Translations under genes and position numbers: made by a program
Shown here: one piece after another, positions 12,901-26,049 of the stretch
Position numbering within the stretch: the first letter of the stretch is position 1
Layout: each line of letters begins with the position of its first letter
Notes under the pieces: generated by a model
Told to the model about the DNA's origin: nothing
Seen by the model: only the letters and a program-made list of their open reading frames with translations
Databases searched by the model: none
DNA from: Parus major
Taxonomy: Eukaryota; Chordata; Aves; Passeriformes; Paridae
Reading direction: 5' to 3'
Length of the DNA stretch: 64,000 nt
NCBI RefSeq assembly: GCF_001522545.3
Contig: NC_031774.1
Coordinates: forward strand, 48,488,017-48,552,016

Positions 12901-14514
12901 TTCCCCCAAGCTAAATATTTTTCTTGTCTATGTAGAAGATTTTAGCAGTTGGGATTTTTTTTTCTCTTAATACATTTACACAATATTCAGCATAGCAAGG
13001 TCTGTTTCTTAGCTGAAGGTTACTGTGTGGAACACAGTCTCAAAAAATTTGGGTGTGACTTTCTGGAAAGGGAACTAGTCTGGTTTGCACCAGCTTCATC
13101 ATTACATGTGGCAGAATGTCCGAAATCTCACTGCTCGTCAACTTTGTTTAATATAGCACTTTTCCTACAACGTGTCAAAAGCATTTTAAAGAACAATAGC
13201 TACTGAGTTGAATAATCAATTATAGATAATAATACAGTGCAGCACAGATAGCCCAAAATGTATAATTATAGTATTTGATTTGGTTCTGTTAGAAGTCAGT
13301 GGCAATTTAACATTCACATCATCAGTAGAAGCAGGAAGGCCAACGCAGATAAATGCTCAGCATATGGTTAGTTGTGAAGTCTGTCTCAGCTATTCAAATG
13401 TCTTGTAAAATTTCAGCTTAAGCTGGATTTTTTTATGTTGAGTCCTGTCTCAAATATGATCTAGAGCAGTTTAAGATAATAGTGGTTTATCCTTTTCTGG
13501 TTTATGTGTTGACTTTCTGACCTCTCTGTGGGCTCTACCCATATTTAAAATTGCATCTAAGGTCTGTCGCTACAACTTGGAATTTAAGTTATTTGGTGGA
13601 CTTGACCAGTTCTTCTAGACAAAAATATTCAGAAGCAAATTGCAATTTTATCACCATTTCTTACATTCTTAGAAATTAATGAAATCAGTTTTTCCTGAGG
13701 AGTCCTCCCCACTCTTTTCTTTTAACCTGAAACTTACAACTAATCCTAATATACAGAAATGTAAAATATGTCGCTAACTTAGTGGCTTGTGATGTGATTT
13801 TCATGGCCTTGTTTGTACTTCAGATGGATAAATGAAGGCTTTTTAGTCTGCTTTCTGCTGCAAGGATTTTGGAAAGTGTTTTTTTTAAACTCTATCTCAG
13901 TGAATTGTAGAACACAGTGGCTGAAGATCCACTGTCCCTGAAAATTTGAGGCAATAAGTCTTGATTGCATGACTACTCTGAGAAGAGGTCTGGAGAGTGT
14001 TCATATCTAGATTTAAATGAGTATTCATAGGATTTTATTCATTAGTCTCTCCATACTGTAATGGGCTTTCAGAGTACTATCTGAAAGTCTTTCCCTTCTG
14101 TGTGTTTTTTATTCTGTTCTGGTTTTTTTATGTCTGTTTTGTATTCCATGTGTATATTTTTAGTCCACCTTGATTTTAGCTCAAATGTCTAACCTCTCTG
14201 TGAGCTTTCTGGCAAGATTGTGGCACTAAAAGCAGTAGGATCAATCATCATAAACAGACTTAGACCCTAAATTGTACATATCCCATCAAATTTTTCCTAA
14301 TCTCCAGATTAGTCCCCCAAGTCATGATTCGATCTTTGCCTAAAGGAGGTTTTGAGTATTTCTTTCTTTGTTTTAGCCAGAAGCTAACTTAGAACCATAA
14401 GGAGTAACTTTTTTAAAAATAAAAAACTTAATCCTTCATAATTTTCATTATTCCACATATAGGTTGTTAGGTTTTTTGTTAATCTAGGCCTAACATAAGC
14501 CTGTAAGTGTATAT
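9962..14514. other. Unique noncoding DNA
   Basis: Contains only the 8-bp tandem repeat near 10.36 kb and scattered short frames. The stretch 10090-10330 has a LINE-like, A-rich look but no landmark I could assign. Confidence 0.55.
10355..10377. repeat. 8-bp tandem repeat
   Basis: TGATACAT repeated about 2.7 times, with the last unit partial. Confidence 0.85.
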
Positions 14515-15010
14515 ACTGAGTGCTGTGTTCAGCTCTGTGGCCCCCAGCACAAGAAGAAGGTGATCCTGTTGGAGTGAGTCCAGAGAAGGGCCATGAAATC
14601 TAAAGCATCTCTCCTATGAAGGCAGGCTGAGAGAGCTGAAGTTGCTTGGCCAGGAGAGGAAAAGGTTCCAGGGAGATCTCAGTGCACTTTCCAGCAGCCA
14701 AAGGAGGTCCTCAGGAAAGGTGAATAGGGATTTTTTACAAGGCCATCTAATGATAGTACAAGGGGTAATGGCTTTGAACTGAGTCTAGATTTAGGTTAGA
14801 GATCAGGAAAAAATTACTGTTAGGATGGTGACACACTGGAAAAGGTTTCCAAGAGAAGCTGTGGATGCCCCATTGCTGGAAGCATTCATGGCCAGGCTGG
14901 ATGGAGCTCTGAGCAACCTGGTCTAGTGGAAGGTGTCCCTGACCATGGCAGGGGAACTAGATCTCTAAGCTTCCTTCCAACCTGAATAATTCTATGATAT
15001 GTTCTGTGAA
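14515..15010 (+). mobile_element. CR1 LINE, 5'-truncated 3' end
   Basis: This is the last ~500 bp of a chicken-repeat-1 (CR1) non-LTR retrotransposon, covering the end of the reverse-transcriptase ORF and the short 3' UTR. Recognisable blocks in order are the 'gagtccagagaagggcca' stretch near 14575, 'acaaggggtaatggcttt' at 14758-14775, 'ggatgccccattgctgga' at 14863-14880, 'gccaggctggatgg' from 14891, and 'ggtgtccctgaccatggc' near 14932. The element ends in the CR1 octamer-type tail ATTCTATGAT (14989-14998) followed by a variant GTTCTGTGA. Severe 5' truncation is normal for CR1, and no flanking duplication was seen, which is also typical. Stops and indels break the reading frame, so it makes no enzyme. 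Similarity to my recollection of the consensus is high, pointing to a moderately young avian copy. Confidence 0.93.
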
Positions 15011-15077
15011 ATGCTTAGTTTGTTGCTTTGATTTTGTTTCATCTGGTTTCTCTTCTGTGCGAGTTTAAGCTATTTTA

Positions 15078-15090
15078 TGTGTGTGTGTGT
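15078..15090. repeat. (TG)n microsatellite
   Basis: Six and a half TG units, about 70 bp past the CR1 tail. Confidence 0.88.
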
Positions 15091-15479
15091 ATTTTGAAAC
15101 TGCTTTAAAGAGCTGTCAAGGTTACATCTCTTCATAAAGTGTATAGGTGTGCTCTTATAATCCAGTTTTAAGGGAGGTGGGTCAAGAACTTATGTTTGGT
15201 CAGCCATCTGGGAAGAGCAGAATCTGGCCTCAGTACAACACATAGAAATTTGTAGCTCTTACTATTTGGATAGCAAGCTTCACATCTAGCCTTACAGATA
15301 ACAAAAACTTTAAAACATTAACCCTTCCAATGCTCCTAGGCTGTTTTTTTAATTTTTCCTACTTTTTTTTAAATTTAATTTTTTTTCCTTCAACACTTTG
15401 GTTTTTACAATAAAAATTGATGTTCCCACCCTAAGTAATTGCCACCTTTCTTTTACAGCCTTACATCTCCATAAGATGA

Positions 15480-16020
15480 GCTATTGTGCTAAATAATTAG
15501 CACATGCCATTCAGAATATTATAAGAATTATATGCAACATCAAGCAGGAACTATACACTGTCAAAGGACCCTATTTGCTCTGAAGTTGCACTAAAGAAAA
15601 ATTACGTATTAGCAACAGGTGCATTTAAAACAAGTTATTAATTGTTAAGGGAAAAAAAGTCAGAGAGAACAGTGTCCTGTTCAACCATTAATACAGTAAA
15701 ACATTTTAAAGTTTGCTGTGATTTGAACCATAACCTCTTTGAAAATATCCTTTGTTCATTTGCATAAACAAACATTAATCCCATGCTTGAACACAAAAAT
15801 GCATTTACATAAAAACTACATTGTGATTTATAATTTATTAAGTAATTGTGGCTGAGATGTTATTGGAAACAAAGAAAACAACTATATTTAAATGCCAGGC
15901 TCCAAGGGAATATAATATATAGAATTTTTTTAATAAGGAAGACAAAATATTTTCTTTCTAGCATGTCACTAATTAATAAAGATTTTCTTCTGGATATATT
16001 TATTTTTAATGGAATTTTGT
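15480..16020. promoter_or_regulatory. Enhancer-like noncoding block
   Basis: This block lies ~470 bp downstream of the CR1 tail. It contains an octamer ATTTGCAT (15758-15765), a near-octamer CATTTACAT (about 15802), a TTATTAATTG site (about 15635), AATAATTAGC (about 15494) and ACTAATTAATAA (about 15968). High site density, no simple repeat and no coding frame favour a regulatory or conserved element. Chance is not excluded in DNA this AT-rich. Confidence 0.33.
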
Positions 16021-17097
16021 GTTTTGTGATGAGCTGTACTACAGTATACTGGAGGCCCTGGAGATTATTTTCTCTGCTTAAATAGTGTGTAAAAGATATT
16101 GCAAAATATAACCTTACATTGTCCAGCTAACTTGGTAGGTTAAACTTATTAGAAGATTTCTGCAAGGTGTACCTTTCTTGTGGATTCCAGTGGAAGATGG
16201 GCACTGAGCCATACAGATTGAAGTAATTTTTGCATCTGGAAACAGAAGTCAATGCACTGGGGGAAATTAAGATGATTGGAAAGGTCTCTGATGAAGTCAA
16301 GCAGCAGATGAACAAAGACATTTTACATTTCAGGTTTGGGATAAGATGCTTAAGTGGCAGTTTTATGGCATGGGAAGTACTGGTAGAGATTTTAAAAAGA
16401 AATTTAGCCCTTTTTATGTGTCCAAATCCTCTAGCCATTCCTGCCTGTACAGAGCATAGGACTTGGCTAAGGCAGTTTCAGCTGAATCCTGGGATCTCCA
16501 GAACATCCTTACAGCAGAAATGCACCTCCAAGTTTCCCTTGGCATTCCAAGCACCAGTTATTATGGGAGGTGAGGAATGGCTTCAAAATATCTCAAGGAA
16601 AGACCCTAGGCCTTATTTATTTTGAAGTTATTCCTTGTGTTCTTCTCCCTCCTTAGCAGCCTCCAATTTGTATCTAATGCTGGGTTATTCCACAGACTCT
16701 CTCTTGCTCTTCCAGTAGGCTTAGCATTTGTTCAATCTGTATTTGAACTGACTGTATTTGCATTGTCCTGCAGGCTGTGAGACATATGGTCCATTGAGAA
16801 CACAGGAGGGAGAGTCCTGGAGCCAGCTTTGTGTTCGGAGCCACTTCAAAGCTTTTCAGTTCCGTAGGCAAAATTTAAAGGGATAAGGAACTGTAGTCCC
16901 AGTTGGATTTTCCTTTTGTCGACAGAAGTAACAGTGAGACAGGGAGGGGAAGTCTGGACAATCATGTTTGCTGCTTCTGAAAGGAGGGGAGGACACGGAG
17001 GGGATGACCAGCAGCAGCCTTTTCTCTCCCCCTGCACTACAGAACCTGACTTTTACACATTCTGAGCCGGTCTTCAGAGGTAACTGGCATGGATTCT

Positions 17098-17262
17098 AGG
17101 GATCTGGCTAAAACAAATAAAAATCAAAAAACCCCCAACCCAAATCAAACTAAAAATCAAAGAAAAACAACCAAAATACCCATCACAAAAAACAATGAAA
17201 CAAAACAAAACAAACTCCTCCACCCCCAAAAAAACCCCCACAATAAACTCCCTCACAAACAG
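17098..17262. repeat. A/C-rich low-complexity tract
   Basis: About 160 bp are made almost only of A, C and T, with G nearly absent on the plus strand. Degenerate CAAAA, AAACC and CCCCAA words and a CAAAACAAAACAAA run (about 17200) recur. The opposing 69-codon frames across it are composition artefacts. Confidence 0.85.
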
Positions 17263-17459
17263 TACCGAGTCATAAGTCACCATCAGTATCCTTTGTGAGC
17301 ATAACAGTTTCTGGCAATCACTTGTAAAGACAAACTTTTTCCTGGCATTAAAATGGCCTTTAGATATTTTTTGATCAAACTATTTAAGGAGCAGCTGAAC
17401 TCTGGAGAGGTTCTTGTTGAGCATGTGCAAAATGCAGTTATACTAAAGGCTTATGAAGT

Positions 17460-17770
17460 GACCAAGAGAGGAAAAATTTCCTCAGCGGAACCATAAGATC
17501 CAGCAGTGACCAAATAAAGGCCCTGCCCTGAATGAGTCACTATGTGAAGCAGATACGAAATAATTTCAGCCCAGATGACTAAAGTTTGGCAAGATTTATG
17601 ACCAGCTTTGTATAATATCTTACCTTAAATCATAAGTTTCCCCTTTAATCATGGCTTTAACTTTAACTTGGTACTTTATGCATGTCACTGGCTGTTTGTT
17701 AACCAGGGCATGATTTGCACCTTCAGCAGCAAACTGCAGGTGCCTAAATTCTGTGCTGGATCAAACACAT
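17460..17770. promoter_or_regulatory. Enhancer-like noncoding block
   Basis: Mixed-composition unique DNA downstream of the A/C-rich tract. It has an AP-1-like TGAGTCA (about 17533), 'cagcggaacc' with a CpG, 'tttaatcatggctttaac' (about 17644), a TTATGCAT site (about 17677) and GTTAACC (about 17699). No frame is open across it. Possibly a conserved element; untested. Confidence 0.27.
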
Positions 17771-20700
17771 TATTCTTTAAGTTATCCTTTTGAATTATTA
17801 AGATAGAAATTATATTTCAATAGTCCTGTGTGTTTGGTGAAATGAATATTACTTTATAATTTTCTTTTGATAACACCTTTCTAGGCCTTCCAGAAAGCTG
17901 AAATTTGTTTGATTATTAAAAGTTTATTTTGGGCATATGTTCTGTATAAATTTCTTTCAGGGCTGGGAGGAAACTGTGTAGAAGGCAAATGAAACTAAAT
18001 TATAATTTGTGGTTTGCTGCTCTTACAACATCTCAAGCCCATGAAATTTCAGATGGATTTATTGATACTTTGAAAAATATGTAAAAATAAATAATCAGCT
18101 GTCACTCTCCATATATGTGCTCTGTTTTCTTTAACATTCTTATGTCAGATTCTATAAACTCCAGCAAGAAATTCTGTATGCTATGTACAGTTTGGCAGCT
18201 CTAATGACACACATTAAGACTTTTGGCAAAAAATGTTTGGAAAGCCCCGATATAAATCCTTTGGATTTTTTTGAATAAAGTAGTTCAAGGTGGCAAATTC
18301 CATGGAAAACATTTTCCAGAAGGCTGGGCAAGCAGCTGCAGGCTGTCCTGTTCCTGGTCTGTATAAAACTCCATGGTGAAAACATCTCTCAGTAATAAGG
18401 AAGTTAATACAGTAAATCAATTTACTCTGTCTACATATGCAGTTATAGACTTTCATAGGAGTATTTTTAATGAATTTTTAATATGGAATTACTCTTTCCT
18501 GGTTTTATTTTCCTTCCCCATTCTTTGTCTTTAAGATCCCAAAGGACAGTCTCTATAACAGAAAACTGGGATTCTGACCATGGTTATGCTCGTGTGAAAT
18601 TTCATAAGTGACAGAAAAGCTCTTTTGGCCATCAATTGTGTGCTTGAACTCTTAATGGACTTGTTAGTCACATAATAGTAAGGAAAACAAGGGACAAGCC
18701 AGCTATATTAAAAAAGATCAGATTTATGGATGATTTTTGGCTATGCTCTTTTTTGCTCACAGGTGATGTATGGAGATGTGCTGGAGGTCAATAGTCTGAA
18801 AATGTGAGTGAAAATATTTGCAGTTAGATCTGATTTGCTAATATACATGTTTACAAATTCCTTATAAAGCTGCAACAGAGAATCCCATTGTGAAACATAA
18901 AATTAATTTTGAGTTAATATTAACTGTTTAGTGTCTGGGAAGAAAAAATATGAGTGAGCATAACTTCTATAACTTCTATAAAATCTAGGAATTGTTTGTG
19001 ACATGTGAAAGTACTTTTAAATGTTTTAACTGCAGCAGCAGTTCCTGATGCTATAATAAGACATTCATGATCAAAAATAAAAATTAATACATACAATTTT
19101 TAGATTAATGTCTAAAGTTATGACAAAATTTTTTATTTAAGAGGCTTTCAGTAATACAGCTACCTGGCCTGATATTCAAATATTATTTTAATGGTCCCAA
19201 TGTGCCTTGTCTTAAATGAATCTGGTGGTCTTCAGCACCTGAACATGGCTGAGCAGGCTGAAGAGATCCTCCATGCCTTTGCCATAGTGGTCACAACAAA
19301 GTTACCACAACTTTTGTCTATTGTATAATTTTTTCTTTTGTATTTTCCTCCCTAGCTTACATTAGCCAAAATCAGCTGTGTTTTAAAAGCCCTACTGCCT
19401 ATCATTTCAAAAAGAGAGGGTTCAGAGGGCAGCTACATGTGCAGTTCTGCTGGCAAATCTGATGGAGTGCTAATCTCTCCTTATCTCAGATGCAATGTAA
19501 AATTGCTGGGCTAAATACTATTGCCAAGTCTGAGCACTGGCAAAAATGAGGAGTCTGACTAAAAAAAGCAATACTTTTGAAATTCTTTTTATTTGACTTA
19601 GGTTTTTTTGAAAAGGCAGAATACAAATGTTGAAACTTTAACAATTCTGTGTGCTAGTAGTTAGTTCTCTTTTAAAATAAGATGAGGTGCAATATTTAGT
19701 TATTTGATTTCTGCTGCTATGAGTCAAACAAAAACATCACTGAAATCTGATAGCTGATATTAAATGAGCCAAGTGTGCAGCAAAGAGGGACAAAGAATTC
19801 AGTATGAAATTTGGATCTTGCTCTGTCCTGTTAAAAGGTCTAGAATGATCTTATGAGGTCTTAAAATGGACATTTCTTTGGGAAGAAGGTCTTTCCACAG
19901 GAGTCATCATAGAACGAGGACTTCTGAGGACACCTTTGCAAGGCAGATGGTACCAAGGACAGAAAGAGCCCAGTGAGGGAAACGTTGGAGTGTGTGGTGT
20001 GAAGACACTTTAGCAGATTATAGTACAGCCTCAAGCTGCTGAAGTGGTGAATCGAAGGTGATCTAGGTTAGACTGTGATGCAGAAGGAACACACTTTAAA
20101 TTATCCAGAGTCCTTCTGCCCTTTGATTTCCTCAATCTCTGTGTTCACCCAGCAGAGTTTTCGTGTACTACTTCACTGGAATAAAAAACCCCCAAAAACT
20201 ATTAGAGAAGATGTCCTGGAATACGTAAGCTTTGGCTGTTCAGTTATCTTTTTATTTTCTTCTCCCTCTTTTGTTTTGTTTTTTAAGGCCAGCATGCCTT
20301 TATATATCTATATACAATTATACTCATGTTCTGAGAAATATGTATGACATAGGCAACCCTGAAGGAGGTATTTTCCTCTTTGAAAGTTTCACTCCTTCAG
20401 AGAAAGAAAAAAAGAAATCATGGATGGAGGCAGGAAACAGGTAGTTAAAGGCAACAGTAAAACACATTGTGCTAAAATTGTGATTCTTCTCAGAGCTGCA
20501 TCAAATTCCATTCTCAGATCATGTACTGCAGCCAAACTGCATCTCACAGAAATATATTTGGCCTTGTTTCTTAACTTCCCTGTTATGATACACTAAGAGC
20601 ATTCTCAGTTGGGGCTGCCAGTCAAAACTAAAGAAATCTTTCTAACCTGGAACTGCTTAATATCTTGTTTCAAAGGTCAGAGTAGCGTTTGTGAGTCTGT

Positions 20701-22501
20701 GCTGGTTGAGGAATGAGAATCAATTTAATTTTGATATATTTGGTAAAGAACAAGTGAAACTGCAGGCCAGTGTAGATCTGACCACAGATCACCTACTTGG
20801 ATCCTTTGATAGTAGTTTGCAGCTGCATAGCCACACTTTTGATCTAGTATGAAGTGAGGACCCAAACAAGCTTGAGTCAAATTTTAGAAGAAACTTAGTT
20901 CATGGAGATACCTAAAGTTTAAATGTGTAGGCCTCAGATAAAATTAAGCTAGGGAAAAAAAATCACAATTCTGGCATTTTTAAGTGTTTCAGTGATTGCT
21001 GTGTTACTGGGCATACATGTAGGAAATATTTTTCTATATAATTAAAAAAATTCCATTTGGAAAAATTTTTATCTGCAATGTAAACATTGAATATAAATGT
21101 GAATATGTCTAAGTATGGCTGAGTTATTTTGTTTCTATATAGTGCAGTTTATAGCAACCACATTTAAATCCTTAACTTGGAATATAAGCTGCATGAATGC
21201 AAAAGTAAGAGTTACAGGCTGGATCTACATTTGTGCCTGGAAAATACAGAATAACATGTTGCAATTGTGAGAGGGATATTCCCAGCAATGGATGCTACTG
21301 AAACCAATGACCAGTGTCTCAATTCAGACTTCCTCTTCACTTCTTACATAGGCAAATTATTCCTTTTTTCACTTTGGCTGATAGGTTTGGTAGTGAGAGA
21401 GGCCAAGCCAAGGTGGAACAGTAATGACCACAGACATTTTCAGTGCAGACAAGTAAAAACAGACTTAGCCAAGAGACAATACCTGCTGCTCTGCTAAGAT
21501 TAATTAAGTTATCATTAAGCTTGTAATGACCATATAAGCTGTAATACTTAAAAGTGATGCCTTTGATCAGCAGCCTCTTTAAAAAAGAGCTGTTTAGGAA
21601 AAGGAACAATTCTGAATAATTTGAACAAAAATTCTGTGTTTAAGTCACAAAAATTAAAAGAAGTCTGATATACTATGGATTTCATTAAAATTTATGAAAA
21701 TTTAGGTTCCATATTTAAATGTTAAGTATTGGACAGTTGAAAGTGAATCCTTATGGGACGATATTTCTCCTCAAGCTGAAATTTTGTAGCGGGAGAGGAA
21801 AAATTACACTGTAATTATAAACCTCTGAAAGCAGAGCTTGTAAGGGAAATGCTGACAGGCTTCTTACTATCATGACACTAACAGAAAATATATAATACAT
21901 GAATTTATTTGTACAGTTAATAAATATTGTTCTTATTTGAGGAAATTCTGAGAGTCATACACATAGTGAAGTGGCTTTGAATAAGAAAAGACATAGAGGA
22001 TGGGTAGGGTGAATATTATCCACTGAAAATATAGAGAAGGAAGAGAGGTGGCCATTAATAATTCTGTTTGTGTATGTGATATATAGAATGATACACAGAA
22101 TGAATGCAATCATTAATACATTTACAGATACACATTCTTTCCTCTGAAGTCATAATTAATACAAAAAAAGAGGGTTGGTGCATTTTGTATTAAGTTCATC
22201 GTTGAAGTTAATTGTATTGTATTTATAGCACATATAGGTGGTTTTCATTTTAGATCAGGACTTTCCTTGGCAATTTAGTAATAGCCACAGGTTCCAAGAG
22301 GCTAAACTGAGAGAAATAAATAAGAATTCAAATCAAAACATGCAGGGGTTCTGCATAAACTCCCTTAATGGAACAGACAAACTCCTCAAGATAGACGAGT
22401 CGGACACACATGTAGAAGGCAGGGGAATTTGCTGCTTTCAGCCAATTTAACTTTTCTTTATCCTTTTCAACTTCAGAAAACTGTATTCTGACCATTCTAA
22501 G

Positions 22502-22516
22502 TATATATATATATAT
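22502..22516. repeat. (TA)n microsatellite
   Basis: Seven and a half TA units. Confidence 0.9.
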
Positions 22517-23181
22517 GATATCAGATCCCCACCCACAGTCCATTTGAACTTCAGGTGACACAGAGAAACTGTAAGCAAACATAATTCTTGCAAAGGAACA
22601 GATTTCAGTTTTGAAATTAGTTGGTTGCTGGAAGTTAGATTAAATCTCTTGAACTTGGAAGATGTCTTTTTCCTACATCCTGTTTTAAATTTGATGATTT
22701 CCCCAAATATATTAAAATAGAACTCAGAAAGACAAATGCCCCTGCTTGCAGAACTGACTCTGTCCTGCTTTGATTGCCAATCAAATTATGTTTCTTGCTC
22801 TGCTCTGAAGAAATACAATGGATATTGCCTGGCTGGCAGAATTCCAGTAACTGCATATGTGCTGGGCAGCCTTCCTCTGTCATCCAGAGTACAGTTTTGC
22901 TTGTGGTCTGAAGGGAAATATTGCAATAAACTGATACAGTCTCATGGCCGAATTCTTATGTTACTTGTTTTATTGTGGCAAAATGCCAGTTTACTTGAGT
23001 GGGAATTATGCCTGAGTGGGAACAGCATCTAAGGACTTTCAGGTTTTGTGTTTAGAGAGTAGAACAAGGTATTAAACCATAGAGATATAATTTACTGTTC
23101 ATTAAAGGAGACTTTTTTTATTTTCTCCACTGAAATTTCTCCACTATTCTAAAAAGAACAAAAGTAAATGATGAAATTTTT

Positions 23182-23279
23182 CATTGTTAGTGATAATTTC
23201 CATGAATTACAATGGAAAGATCTCCCAGAGAATGAAAAAATACCCAAACCCTGAATCTGAGAAAATTCCACTAACAATG
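23182..23279. repeat. Inverted repeat with 76-base spacer
   Basis: CATTGTTAGTG (23182-23192) is exactly complementary to CACTAACAATG (23269-23279). Just inside the arms, ATAATTTCC and GAGAAAATTC pair imperfectly, which lengthens the stem to about 20 bp with gaps. It may be a chance hairpin or the ends of a tiny transposon relic; no TA duplication was seen at the outer edges. Confidence 0.55.
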
Positions 23280-26049
23280 TTGATATTGCCTTGAATAAAA
23301 TTTCCTTTTCTTGAGCATTCCCAATTTTAAATTTATCTCTGTGCGGAAACTCACATATCTAAGTTACATGCTGTTTAATTCTATTTTATGCAAGCATAGC
23401 ATGCTTTAGACTTTTTAATTTAAATATTTCAAAGAACCAATTTATGGCAGAGGTGTTACTTTCCTTCTTAAGTACATATTATGCATTTTTTATTACAATT
23501 TTGCTGCAGCCAAATGTCTTAAAAGCCTGATTCACAAACCACTTCACTGCTCTTCAAGAGTACAAAAAAACAAAGAGTATACACTCAGAACGTGACTTAC
23601 CTTTTGAAATGTTGTAAAGCCTTAGAAATTAGAGTAATTTAGACCTGGCTCTTATTTTTAGGTTTCAGAGTATTTTGGCATTTAGTTTGTTTGGTTTGAT
23701 GACTATCATTTGATGTAGCTGTAGTTATTTAAAAATGCTGTCTCCATGACAGCCTTTAAATGAACCTTTTGACTCATATGCATTCTCTTTCTTTTAAAAA
23801 TAAATCTTATTCACAGAAAAAGTTTGCAAGGGAAAATACATACAATTTAGTTTACTATGGGAATACCATGTGGCTTAACCAATGGTTACTGCTGAGTAAA
23901 AGTGATTCTGACACTGTGTATTTCCATGTAATTCAGGGAAAAAATTGATCCATTAAATGATGACCCTCAAAACTGATGCACTTTAGGAAATAAAAATGTT
24001 TTTTGTAGAAGAACTGTGAAGGTTTAGAACATCACAAACTTAGCTGCTAACAGAAGACTGATTTGATATTCGTGATTGAGCACTCACTCCTGGAAAAAAA
24101 ATTGGTCATGTGAATGGGTATGGCTCAAATCCTGAACTTCATAAGCAGCTCTCTTGTAGATTTGTTGCCCAGGGTGCCAGGTTGAGTATTTATAAATCTC
24201 TCTGGTCCAATATCCTCTCTCTATCTGGCAGCAGCTGCATCAGTGGAGGTTATAAGGAACACCAGGACAGCAGTGTAATCCAAAATTTGTCAGGCCTTAG
24301 GTAGACATTGACATAAATTTTGTGCTTAGCAGAAAACCTAACTTGAACTTTGCCTTCAGGACAAGCTGAACTAGTCCTCTGCTTGTCTCTGCCAACATGT
24401 ATAATCTGCTAATTGGCCCACATTAACTGAGGCATACCAACATTCTGCTTGGACAAGGCCTTCCCATTGATTTATATCCAGCAGTCTGATGAAGTATATG
24501 GACTGTTTTAATTAGACTGTGAATATTTTATCTGATATTATGTACATTTTTATACATGTACATTTATAATTAACTTACTTCATTCCTGCCAAACTCCTTT
24601 TTTCAGGGTAACAAGTTGGGGTTTTTTTCTGTCATGTATTTCCTCTTATCAGTTTCAATAATTTTTTTTTGTTTAATTGCTTTGATATTTCTTTTTCTTT
24701 TGTGCTGTGAGAGAGGACTTTGAATCTGTAAAGTTGTAATGGATGAAAGAGACTTTACATTCTACCATATATATATGCCTCTGTAGCAGTTACTCACTAT
24801 GTCCAAGTCCAAATTATTAATATTTTTTATTATATGCACCAGTCCATGTTCAGAGAAGCAGTATTTTAGACAGACTGTGTCAATCTTTACATTATTTAAT
24901 ATAAATAGTGAACATACAATATTAACCAAATATTATTAACTGAAATATATTGATTTATCAGGTCTAAAAATTAATCAAAAAGTGTACCAACAAAACTACA
25001 ATCATTAATTAACTGGGCCAATCTCAGCTGGTAACAACTGAGAGAGTTTAAGACATATTCCCAAGGTCATATACTAAAGTGTTAGTAGAAGAGAGACAAT
25101 CTTATGGAAAAAAACTCAGGAATTTGCTTTCATGACAATTTTGTGCCACAAGCAGAGACAAGGCTTTAACCACAAATGAAGACTTTATTTTGAGTGTGCC
25201 TGTGGAGTTTTCTTATGATTGAGCGTGCTTATGGGGTCCATTAAGAACATGTGAAGGAAAATGAAACAGACTTTTCTTATTTCAGTAGACTACTGAAATT
25301 ACTACATGTGGCTTTAGCTACCAGAGAATTAAAATAATTAGCTGCAAGCAGTCTCTTGTCCATATGATAAGAAGCACAAATAAAATTGTAAATAAAAACC
25401 TGAATGGCATGTCAATAGTCAAAGAACAGTCAAAGAGAGGTGGCTCTGACAGAAATCACAAAAACAGAGAAAGCTCAGAAACCATCTGGAGTTTCAAAAT
25501 TGACACTGAGTAATTTGGTAGGCAAAAATCACAAAACTTGATCCATTTTAGGGTCTTATCTGAAACTCTTAATTGTTTAAATTAAGAATGTCTCAATTTA
25601 AATTTTTTCACTGATTGTTAGAGGTTCTAATACCATTATCATTTTGTATCTAAAGTGCAATAACAGTGAGCAATGTTGAAGGAAAGTAAGCACCTAGGGG
25701 TAAGCAGTGGCAAGAGGACAAATGGGGAAATATGAAGTAGTTTGGAACATTAAAATGATGAGATTCTAGAATTGCCTCCAAAAGGGCCAAAAAAAAGTGT
25801 GAAAAAAAAACTAGAGAAATTTAATTTCTAAGAGAAAATTATTTATAGGGGGTGTATAGGGAAACTTACACTTTAGGGTGACTCAGTTACATTTTTACTT
25901 AACATGGTCTGTTTATCTCTTCTTTTAAAATGTATATATAATCACCTTGAGAGCTGTTTACCTAAGCTCCAAGATAGTGCTTTTCTTAGTTAACATGGCT
26001 ATTTTTTTTACAGTCCTGTATCTAGGGAGATTTTTCATATCTAAACATC

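Larger units (their letters stand above)
17771..26049. other. Unique noncoding DNA
   Basis: Gene-free AT-rich DNA with a (TA)n run, an inverted repeat near 23.2 kb, a tandem TTTCTCCACT pair (about 23122-23146) and a doubtful 41-bp exon-like segment at 18763-18803. No RNA gene or assignable transposon seen. Confidence 0.55.

Noticed and set aside
16230..16625. 131-codon plus-strand ORF, the longest in the window
   Set aside because: It has no recognisable domain or splice context and is overlapped by an antisense frame. An ORF of this length is expected by chance in 64 kb.
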